From Phoronis australis (lineage: Eukaryota > Phoronida > Phoronidae), in NCBI GenBank assembly GCA_002633005.1, contig NMRA01000165.1:377541-439540 (forward strand): a DNA stretch of 62,000 nt, read 5' to 3'. This document shows, piece by piece, positions 47,901 to 59,900 of this stretch. Both the position numbers and the translations under genes were made by a program. The notes under the pieces were generated by a model, which saw only the letters and a program-made list of their open reading frames with translations, ran no database searches and was not told where the DNA came from. The stretch's first letter is position 1. Each line of letters starts with the position of its first letter.

Positions 47901-50900
47901 AGAACACAATTGTAGCAAGAGAACTCCTCAGAAAAGAGAATTAGAGTCTAATTTGCTGCGCAAACTCTCGAAAATGGGGATTTCAAGGACATTATGTAAA
48001 TGCTGTCTGATAACCATCACAGAGAAAGCCCTGTGACTGGGTCACGGACTGTCAAACATTGAGTTTAGTGTCTTCCATGCTGTAATTTTTTTACATTTCT
48101 CCTATGTTTGACATTTGATGTCACCAACACTATGTGTTGTTATCTCTGAGGACTATGAATGTCATCTGTCACTACTAATTTTTGTCTTCTAAGGTATTTT
48201 TTTGTGTTCAACTATGTCTCATGTCAAGCTGTTCATCATTGAACACTGCACATTGTTGTGTCTTCCTTCGTTCAAGTAAGGTGTTTTATATACTTGACTA
48301 CATCACATTTCGGCTGTTCCGTTGAACATTGTGCATTGTTGTGTCTTCATTTATTCTCATTGCAGAGCCACGTTGACTCTCTGCTCACTGCTGCCTCACT
48401 TTGCTGAGCCCCGGGTAATGGATGACATAATGTTCTTCACCTGTCTTTCCTGTAATCACTCTTTTCCAGCTGAGTTATGCATCAGTCATAATGAGATTTA
48501 CATCCATTTGCTTCTCTCAAAATCTTTTATGAACTACAACCATTTATAATTTTCACCTGAAATTGCACAATGTACGGGGTTGCACATTTCACTTTTTGTG
48601 TGTGGTAAATATTCTCTAAATTCACACAAAATATTAAGGGCCAATCTAAAGAAATAAAAATGCCAGGCATGTGTGACGATTCTGCAAACTTACAAATTAA
48701 TGCACTTCTTGGGGTTGTGGCAATTGAAGTCAGACAACAAGTTTCTTCAGAAGAACATTTGAACGGGCTTCAGGTTTCTTGTAGATTCTTTTGGTTAGCA
48801 ATAAAAATCCTACTAATCCTTTGTGTGCCAATTAAACTGAAAATAAAAGGCAGAATTTTCCATTTACCTAACACTTTTCTACATTGCAAACTAACACAGC
48901 GCAGGTGTCAGTGTCTACTCTGAGAATTTGAAGTGGTGCACTTTAACACCCTTATGATGACATGCCATCCATTTTTGAGGTGGCGCATGCCAATGAACCC
49001 AGTGTTGAAATAGAAATCGATGTCAATTTAAGTTGTCTAACGGTGCCTAAAGAAGGCTTTCTTTTGTGACATGGTACATGGAGTGGTTTCTGGTGGTTCC
49101 TTCTTGCCGCAAATTCGAGTTGAATCGAGAGCTGTCACAGCATCTTGCGCTGAGTATATTTGCACCGTGTCATATTCGATGTGCGTATTCACCTAAGTCA
49201 ACCAACTTTGAGTGTGAAAAATGAAATAATTGTGCTAAATCAGAGCAATTATCATTTCACCTGTTAAGTCTTGTATCTAAGCACACAAAAGAATGTCCCA
49301 TTGCTAGGACCTTCCTTCTATTAGTGACTAAACAAGTGTCTCTATTGCAGGGTCAGGTATCAACCTGCTGCTGATTACACCAGAGAAAGCCATCAAGCTA
49401 GTGGGCAATGATTTCTTCCGTCATATACTGCACACTGAAGGGTGAATGTACCTTACTTTATTCACTAGTAAAAGTCATTAGTAAATGCACATGTCTTTTT
49501 TATATTGAACTTTTGCTCAGTCAAACTGCATTTACAACAGTCTAGTTTATCCTGGTTTATCGTGCTCGCTAATTACCTCGCCAATTTTGCACAAACGTAG
49601 TAATTTTCCTTGATTTTTCTAAGTGTTCTAACCTTGCTGTGAATGCTGACAGTTTTTTGAAAGTAAAAGACTATTCTTGGTAGCTAATGGTACTGAAGTT
49701 AAATATGGCAAAGCATTTTTTGTGGCTACATTAAACAAGAATGCAAAATTTCAAGTGTTTGTTGAGACAATTGGTGGTATTTTCCCGTTTTGCAACTTAA
49801 TTCTTCAAGTCTCAATCCAAATAGTTTGTATACAAGCTGAGTTGTTTAGTAAAAGCATACCCACAGTCTACAGTTTACCCATGATTGACACCTTTCCAAT
49901 ATTCGTTGAATCAACAAGACAACCAGTTACCTTAAATTCCACAGTTTACGTCTCGGAGTGGTAACAGCCTACACTACGCCATCTTGTCTTGTTTGCTGAA
50001 CTGTATATGCGCAAAATCTTGCTTTGTGAAAGCAGTTAATAACTTGAAATAGCAGAGGAAGCAGAGATATGAGCAGTTTCCGCTTTCGAGAATTTTATGT
50101 GACACAGAAATGTACATCAGTTGAATAGTGCTAGAAATTCTTAAGTTCAATTAAAATGAATTACCACTTGTCAGGAAATAATGGTGTCAAACTACCCTTT
50201 TTCATGAGCTAAGGAGTCAGTGTCTTCTATCACGAGTAAAATTTTAGCTTCTAGGTCCATATTTCTCTTAGATGACATGAGAAAGCTCAGGAAAATGTGT
50301 TTTTCACATTGTGTGGGCTTTTGCGAAACTGCTTCATAATTTATATGTGAGTACAAAATTATGTGAAAAGGTGTTGTGGTTGTGGTCACATTTAATGCTA
50401 CGGCAAACTTCAGTACTTACACTGTACATTTTTGAAAATTTCCATGTGATATGTTGTAATGTGATTAAACTGCAACAGTTATGTAGTTATGTCTCATTTC
50501 CTAATTATTATTCATTATCCTATGGCTCGCAGTGTTTTATTGCATCAATATGTCAATACAATCAGGATTAATTTTCTATTAGCTACATGTAAAACAGGAT
50601 AAGCTGTTCTGATTTATTTGCAATGTAAAATTAGGTCAAATTCTGTCTTGTGCTGCTTTTCCTGTGTCTCGCTGGTTCCCTGCGTGCCGCTAGGTGGGGC
50701 GGTAGCCGCGCCAGCACGCAGGTATCACTTAAATTTCCTCTGTAAATTTTTTTACACCGGCGTTTCTGATTGGCTAGTCGATTCGTCAACAGGCAGCGCT
50801 TTGCGCAAACAAACTGGCATGGCTGATGGACTCTGTGGAGTGTAAATGTGGTCTGTTGTACAGACAAACCGGTGCTTAAAATTATGTTCAGGAAATGTGA

Positions 50901-53900
50901 AGCCTAGAAATTGTGATTGAGCCTTTTCGGAATGCATCTTTCTACTGTCGATGACTTTTGTTTACGATAGTGTCTTTATACAGTATGAATAACACACCGT
51001 AATATGTGTTTATTGTGCATGTATGTGCTTCAAGCACGCGGCTATTAAACATCACTGCACAAACGAAATAGTTGCTGCGACGCCACTTGCATGACAAGGC
51101 TAAAATCATTCACAGTCTGCCATTTTTTCCACGGTGTTGTAAAGCTAACCAATGACTGCCAAGATTACATCGACCAATGCTAAAGCGCTTGCCACTGCGT
51201 GATACCTGCGTGCTGGCTGGGCTAAGCACGCAGGGAACCAGCGAGTTCCTGTGTTTGTAGTCTGGGGTTGACCTCTAATTTTCTTGAATTTGTGTTTGAA
51301 AAAAGTAAAGTACACTGCAGCTGTGGAGAACTGTGTGTTGGTCATGATTTTGAAAGAATGTGAGACGTTCACAGAGATGAAAGTGCAGTGCCATTTAAAT
51401 CTGTTTAAAGATGATTCCATTGCAGGTAGTCGTTTGTAATTATGCAATTTTGTGTGATTTTGAGCAGAATCTGTCTATGAAGAGCCTAGAAAATGGACTG
51501 ACTGACGGGCAATGAGACTACTTCGCATAAAACCAAGTTATAATAACACCCTAATGAACAGCTGATTGTAATGAAATTATGATATCATGTCATAAAGAGA
51601 ATTCCCATCTGTGAGCTTGTATGAGGTCAATGCATTATGGCGTTTTCCCCCTTGATCCCAACTTGTTGGATTCTATAGCTCAACAACAACTTAAAGTTAC
51701 GACAATCTATTCTTTCCAAATGTACCAAGAATTTTTTCCTGGGTCTGACTGTGTTCACACCTAGTCTGTAATAAGCCTGGTAGATGATTGACCTGTCTGT
51801 TGTCATACCAGACAAAAGACTGTGCTTGGAAGTTAATACAGGAGCTAGATGCATGTTATAACATGCTCAAAACCCTTAGTCTGGTAAAGTCACTGAACTG
51901 GAGAACGCCATAATGGGTACTTTAAAAACTGACCAATCATCTGTTTCTCTTAGTCGTCGTCTCACACTGCCCCGAGAGATGGTTGCCGGAGCAGGAGCGG
52001 GGCTGTGTCAGATTATTATCACCACCCCCATGGAGCTATTGAAGATTCAGCTGCAGGATGCTGGCCGAACAGGTAAGGGGCCAACTTGACGCCTTTGGTA
52101 TTCCGTATGACAGTCTGGGCTTGGCTATTCAGATTCCATATGGGGCAATTAAACAATTCATTTTCTTAACCAGTGCCCAATAAACCCTTCGTTGTGTTAA
52201 CTAATACACTGGCCAACTTGGACAGTTGTATGAAGAGCAGAGTTCACAAACAACTACTTTCCCTGACTTTGCATACCGTATACACTTCAAAAGGCCTGTT
52301 GTGTGTGAATTGAAACTCATGATTTACAATTGTCCATCCACAAAACTCTAAGCCACTATGGGGCCTAATTACCTGTCCAAGCCCAAAATGAGTGGCACGG
52401 AGTTATCAACATTTTCACAAGTTATAATATCGAATCTCCTCTACCCTGAAGGTGCAGTTGCAGCATCTATGCTTTTGTCAGTGATCATACCTCAGTTATC
52501 ATAGATCATGTATTTTCTCGCTTGAGCTGTCAACAGCTTTTTGATCAATGTAGGATGCTATGATCATTGAGTCAATGTACTATAGCATTTAGGTTAGGCG
52601 CCCTCTATAAATTGCCAACCTGTTGTGATTAAAATCTCATGGTTGAATTTATTAAACTTGACAACTGTGTAAATGATTATTTGCATAAGCTGGGCAGCAC
52701 TCTCTGCTTATATGCAAATATCTGTGGTGTACTATAAAGTTTCTTCAAATTCAAACAAAAATAATGGTGGAAATTGTCATTTTCTGATGGTTGCTATTGC
52801 CAAAAATGTTCCAAATCTCTTCACTGTGTTTTTGATGACAAACATTATATAAAGTTTTCAAACAATGTTTTCTTGTTGATTTTTGTTGAAAATTTTGGTA
52901 AAATTAGATTCACTGTGTTCCACCACATTTTTTTGTGACTTGAAGGAGTTTTACTATTTTGGAGGTATTATTTAGACTTGCCACTTCTTATGGCTGTGGT
53001 CTCATTCTTCCTGTTATCTTTGCTGCTTCCTGTGTTACTCTGGGAGATATCTGTTGTTCAGGTAAATATAGGTTTCATCACCGTTATCACCCTGTGTTGT
53101 CTTTCTGATGTCCATTTTCATATGTTGTTAATGTTTATGTTTTACTTGTCGGTGTTGGCATTGCAATGGCTTAACCTGTTAGCTTAACCATGCACGACTG
53201 ATCAACTTGTATCATTAATAATTCCAAGTTACCTGGTGGCATTTTGTTTTATTTATTGCCACAAATGTCAGTAAGACCTTACCCACCCTCATCCACTAGG
53301 TGGGGCACTGACAGATCTGGTTGACGCCAGACCCCACTTAAGAGAAGCCAAACACCATGTCGTCAAATCTGTGATAATTTGTGTATTTTGTACAGATAAG
53401 CAGTCCTTCATAGGGATGCTCAAATTTCATAGTTGAAGTCGATGAAATTTTAAAATATGTTATTAACTTGCAATGACAGCATCAGATCAATACACAAGTA
53501 ATGTTTAGTGTCTACCTGTACAATTACTGGAATGGGTTTTATGGGGCACAAACAGTTTCGTGAAATTTACTGAATACTGAATTCTTAACATGACTTTAGT
53601 CGATAAACTGCCCATTGGTAAAACATGGAAGCAGTTGTGGTTTTTTAAGCAATGGTAACTTACTTTTGTGTAGTCTCCTTATTCCGCCAACTAACAGAAT
53701 TTGTGTTTCACAATTGCTCTCCATACAAATACACTGACCTTGACTGAGGAATCCGTAGGCCATGTCAGATAGTTATTGTTGAATGAATGATGCTCTTTAC
53801 GTGTGTATCTCGTGAACCCCTTGCAGGAACTTTGTGTTAAATGTGGCAACTGCATGTCTATATACAAGTGCCTACAAATGCCGACGACTTTTAGAATGGC

Positions 53901-56900
53901 TTCACCTACTGTGGCATCCCCTAGGAGCAGTTTTGTTTTTCTCATCTGCGGTCTTATCTCAGTCCTAAATCCCTTGCAGGATCTTTGTTAAATTTGTATT
54001 TCTAACATGACAATGGTGTCTGCCTCTCTATCGGCCAAATCACTCTAAGGATCATTATGAAATTTTTCATATGTGTTTCAACTGGGAAGAGCGCGACTGA
54101 AGACTTTTGAATGGGTATGACTAGCACGGTGCCATTTTTTGGCAATGTTGATAGATACTCATGAAATTTGCCAAATACAGTATCACTGGTCCTGTTTCAG
54201 GTGGATTTGACCTACGCTACCCCTTAGTTGCCTTGTTGCTTGTATTCATTTGTCGTCTACCTCTTATTCTTCCAAACTTCTTGAAGAATCACAATAAAAG
54301 GTGGCAGACATGTTATGAGAGAATTTCTGTCTTGTTTTGCACCCTCTGGAGGCCATTACTATAGTTAACTACTATTGCTCCTTCTTGTGGGAATGTTTAA
54401 AATGACGACCATCTCTTGTATCTGCACTGCACACGATGGATGCATATGAACACTCTGCAGGTGCTCTTGTTATAGTCCAATGTGTCAAAAATGGGTGAGA
54501 AAGAATGTTACCACAGACAGACAGTGGTTACACCTGATCCCCATCTCTGTTCCCCAATCCCTAAACAAAAGAAGCCAGTCATAAAAGTCCAGACCCTGTG
54601 GTAAGTGCCTGTATTACTGTAAACGTTCGGGTTAACACCCATGCTCATTTAACCGCCCACTTCCTAATTTAGTTGGATTTTCGATTTAACCGCCTACTAC
54701 TCGGTTAATCGCCCCTATGCGATTTCTGAAGATTTCCAGTTATGCGCCCACCTCTTGGCTAAGCGCCCATCCCTGGATTTCTTGAAATTTCACGTTTAAG
54801 CGCCCATGTCTGGTTAACCGCCCGCCCCTGATTTTTGGGTTTGCCAATTTAACCGCCCAGGGCGTTAACCCGAACGTTTACGGTATAGTAATCCCAACTA
54901 ACCCTAAGAGGGATTCATAGTAACTTTCCCAGCCTGTTGGGAAACTCAATGGATGGGGGGGGGGGAAGTTGTTGGTTATTTGTTATGATCGCGGACAATG
55001 GGCTACATGAACCACTGAACAACAGAGAAAATTTTCTGATGCTATCCAGAATGAATACTGAACATGACAAAGTTGGCATGCCTTGCAGTTTCTACCTATT
55101 TCCATCTGAATATTAACCTTGAGTTTCCACTATATGGGAAATAAACTGCATTTGTTGACGTCTTTAGATTCATGTTTCTAATATTGACATTGTGGCTAGT
55201 TATTATATTGAATAATCATTTTATTTACTCAACATGCCACTTAGGCAATTTATTTGCAACTGACAAATAAATTTATACGGTATAACATTCATCCTCTGAA
55301 TTCTCTCTGAAGACAAAAACTGCCAAAAATCGTTACTCTCTGTAAACTGACTTCTTTCAATTTGACTCTATGTTATGTTTCCACTCAAAGGATTGCTACA
55401 TTCTTGCCAAAATACTCTAAATATTGTCGTGTATTCTATGGTGACAACTAAGTAGTAAATTCAACTTTCTGGCCTTTTGTTTATATTTTGTTGTGCCATT
55501 TTATGTTATAAAATTCCTTTTTCTTTCAATTTCTGATGAAGGCCATGAAACCAACTCTCTGACATGTCAACTGTGGATGTCACAGCTCAATTCACATTTA
55601 GCCAAATGGTGCTGCTGGCAACTGACTGTCCAAGAGACATTGATGTGAATTCCAATATTTTCTCTTTGGGAATTCATAATGTGTTTTAGCAGAGACTTGA
55701 TGTATTGGAAAATCTATATTTTGAGTTGTCCCTGATCACAGCATGAAGATTACTGATCAGAGACTTTCTATTTTAGTAAACAGGATTAGTATAATTAATG
55801 AATGAACAGATTATCTCCCTTGGTAACTAGCCAGGATCAGCAGGATTATAACTGTTAAGTACATTATGGTAATTAGCTTCATAGTACTAGCTTGCTAGCA
55901 ATGAATGATTGAGAAACTAACCATGCTCTTTTACTGTGTCTTTCAAGTATCCGTCTTACTGATTTCATTTTCCAAACCCTTTCTCTTTCTGTGCCTTTCA
56001 ACTTAATTGTCTACTATACATCATGACTGTTGTTCTAATATTTTGTCAAACTCTCTTCGTTTACACTGTATTCCAAATTGTTATCATGGCACTAGTGTAG
56101 CCCTGACGGACACATGTAAATCAGCTATGTTGTTTTCCATCATTCTAGTGTCGCAGAGCTCCAGCCAGCAACCACTAGGGGGTGCTAGTAGCTCTGTTAA
56201 GATGTCTCACTCACTGGTGCGCACTCATTCCACAGCCATCACTGCCGGCCAATCAAGACTGTCAGCCAGACGGATAGCCATTGACTTATTTCGGGAGAAG
56301 GGGATATTTGGGTTATACAAGGGTATTCGTGCCACACTGTTGAGAGACGTGACATTTTCAGCTATTTATTTTCCACTATTTGCCCATCTTAATTCGAAGG
56401 TAACTTTTTCCCTTGTATTAAATATACTCTTGATTGTTTTAGAAATTGTTTTATCATATGAACCTGTGATGCTGTGCCAGCGGGAACACTAAAATTTTCA
56501 ATCCTGGTGATACGGTTTTGTTAACCAAACATGTTTGTGGAAACATTTTAGTTTCACCATATTTTGTGAAATTTGTCAAATTACTGACTCACAGTGGCTT
56601 TATCTATTGTCAGTTGCTTTGAAAACAAAGTACAGAAACATAGTGTGTTACTGGAGTCATTAAACAAATATACCTGAGCTCTTACTGCAGTGACTGCATT
56701 CTACTAATGCTATAGCTGTGGGATAGGGTACTTACTGTTGTCTTGTGTGGGAATGGGGTTAATAATGCATGAACCAGAGTCATTATGGGTCTGTAGTCTG
56801 TGGATTGTTTTGTCATCCTGTGCAACAAATCCATATTGCAGTTAAAGCTGCATTTCGAGCCTAATAAGCTTTCAACGCTGTATTACTAACCGAAACGCTG

Positions 56901-59900
56901 GAATTTCAAAACTCATCCTGTCTTGAATTTTTGTCTTATGAGCAACTCAAGTCACAGATAGTGCATGCCTGAGTTATTTTCGAATCAGCAATTTAGTGTG
57001 TAGAGCCAACCCTTATAAACTGTGAAGTGATTTTGTGGGTCTGATTTTCAACGTTCTTTTTGGTACGGTAGGTAGAATTCTTATCATAGCAAGGGACCTT
57101 ATAAAACCTATGAGTCAGTAGAGGGTCTAATCTTGTTTAAGTTTCTTAGCCAGCAAAAGAAGACGAAATGTAGTTATGAATTTAAATCTAATGTAAAAAC
57201 ATCATATCTTGTTTAAGGTTAAGAAGGACCCTGTCCAAACTTTGGAATGTCATCTCAGAAATGGCTGGTCCAATTTTTATGAACTTTTCACCTACATGTA
57301 CTAGGCTTTTTGCAGTGTTCTCCAAACTACTTTTCTTTTGAAATGTTCCACTTTTGCTTGAGGGGCTATCGGAAATAGGACATTTACGGCTTTTAGGAAA
57401 AAATCAAAAGTTGGCATAAAACAAAAACAAAATATTTTACAAAACTGTAACAGCATTTTTGAGATTTCATCTTGCCAATTTTAATTGGTAATCAAACAAA
57501 ATTTTGCCTTGCGATTGGTATTGTTGTTTCGCTTTGAATGTGCATTTCTTCATAAATTTAACCAAAAAGGCAGGATTAGGTGACTCGATTAACAATTGAC
57601 TGATTGAAATAAAGTTGAAAACCAAAAGTCTTCTCTTTCGGAAAATAAAAGATTACAGACAAGCTGTAGTTTTGCTAGATACTCAGCTAACTGTTTTTAC
57701 TTGTTCATAAGGTCCTAGTACATGGCTTCACGTCATTGGCATTAAATAGCAATCATGATTTTATTGGTTCTGCTTGACTTCCTTGTCGGCCTGTTTTCTT
57801 GCAGGGAAAGAGGCGAGAGGGTAGTAACCAATCAGTGTTCTACCACAGCTTCATATCTGGCTGTGCTGCTGGCTCTGTCGCTTCATTTAGTGTGAACCCA
57901 TTCGATGGTGAGTACCGGATAGTTAAAGCTCACGTACCTCTTGAGAACATTCAAGTCATTCGGTGGATTAATTGTTATAGGGTAGCTGTGTGATCAAACT
58001 GTCTATGTTTGGAATTTTATCTGGTCATGAACATAGACCATGGTTCAGCGAAGTTGGGTTGGTGAAACTGGTCAGTTATTATCATGTAACATCATGGAGT
58101 GTCAGAAATAGGGACACATTACACTCATCACGAGATCCGTTGATGTCATCGCTTTGTGTCCTCGCCTTCCTCACAGGTTAACACGACACCTCTCGGCCTG
58201 ACACTGTTAACAGAGCAGCTGGTGATGGACACAGCTAGACCAATTAAACCAGTAAATAATATGACATCAAATCGTGTGCATATTGTCTATAAGGGAATGG
58301 AAGGTTGAAAATGCAAAAAAACATAAACCGGTGCAGACCGTAACTCAGACACCAGGAAGAACTTGGATTATTATATACAAGTATAAAATGTTTGGTAAAT
58401 TGTTACAAGAGTGAAAAGCAAGTTAAATGCTAATAAAATGAATAAAGGTAAACTAAAAATACAAGTGATGCAGAAGGTGCAGCATTTATTGCTAAAGGAA
58501 TACAATGCAGTAATATATAATTACAATGCATTGCAAACGAGGGATGGAAGATGAGAATTAAGAGAAAAGTAACAAACATTATGATAATGGGTGTTTAATA
58601 GTAAAAGGGAAAAGATTGCCTACTATGTCATTTTCATGTGAACTGGGTAACAACGTGATAAAAACATGGTTAAACCTCTTGAAGGGAAGTGTACGCTGAA
58701 ACATGTGGGGAATTGAGTTGGCTTGATTTATTAAATGAATATAAGGGTATTCCATAAAAATATATTTATGATGAGGGTAGCAAACGGGTAGGTCAATTAT
58801 TTTCCACTTTTATAGAGGCAGTGTGGGGTAGAGAGGATTGGTTGAATAGGGGAATTGCTTGGGAGGCATTGAGTAAATGGTGATTCTGTTCAGGTCCTAA
58901 ATATGGTTGAGGGAAGGAGCAGGAAACAGTGACGTGTTGTAGTCATAGTTACTGGCTCCACGAAGATGCACATTACAAACATCTTAATGAGTTTCAACTC
59001 AAGATGTCAGTGGTCCAGTATTTTCCAAATCCAGGTATCAATCTTGCCTTATAGCTCTTCAGGCAGGAGGTAAGGAACAGATGATGGTAATGTCAATGGA
59101 AGGAGGGCTTACAAACTTAGTAAATGTTATTACCACCGAGTCCCTTGACTCTGGAAACACAATTTAACTTCCTAATGAACTACAAGTGTAAAATTGGCCA
59201 TTAGCATTTACTTTAAACCAATTTTTTAAAATTCATTTAATATATTCATCTTAATGTACATCAAACAGTTATCATTCATTGCATTGTCATCATGACATTA
59301 ATATATTCATCTTAATGTACATCAAACAGTTATCATTCATTGCATTGTCATCATGACAGCTCATTCGTCAGTACAAAAATTTTTCAGCTATGTATGTTTT
59401 TGTTTTCAGTTGTAAAAACTCGTCTTCAGCTTATCCACAAAGGGTCGGGTGAGGAGTCCTATAATGGTGTCCTAGACTGCTTCAGGTAGAGTTGTTTTAC
59501 TATAAATGGGTTTTTTGATTCCATCGTCTCCACCCACTGCGGTATCTCCTATCACTCCTTGATCTAAACTGAAGTTTTGAAGATGTGTTATTATCGTGGA
59601 TGGGAGTCACACACTAACTTTTTGCCTGCTGTGCCCCTGTGGTGGCACTTCTTTTTACAACGGTTATCCTCAATATATTCCTAGTGCCACGTAGAGGGTT
59701 TCTATTAAGGAGATGCCTGCACCTTCCGATTTCATTTTGGTTAGGCACTGAATGAATTCTCTGCACAATGATAAGTTGATCAGTTGAGATGCTGGCACCC
59801 TGTTCGTTAACTAATAAACATAAATAAGTTAAAATAACAGAATGCTCAGTGCACATTCCATTCAGCACTTATCGCTGCTCGAAATCAAAGCTGGTAAACA

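Larger units (their letters stand above)
43883..49350 (+). other. Carrier intron 3
   Basis: The largest intron (5468 bp). Contains the ACGGTAAA element at 44061-44297 and a CA microsatellite. From 44920 to 49350 nothing else is recognised. Confidence 0.5.
52073..56148 (+). other. Carrier intron 5
   Basis: 4076 bp. Contains a diverged repeat near 53800-54300 and the 54-bp-unit element at 54616-54884. Confidence 0.5.

Noticed and set aside
56007-56492. 161-codon frame as a separate protein
   Set aside because: Only 56149-56399 matches the carrier. Both flanks are intron with AG and GT boundaries.
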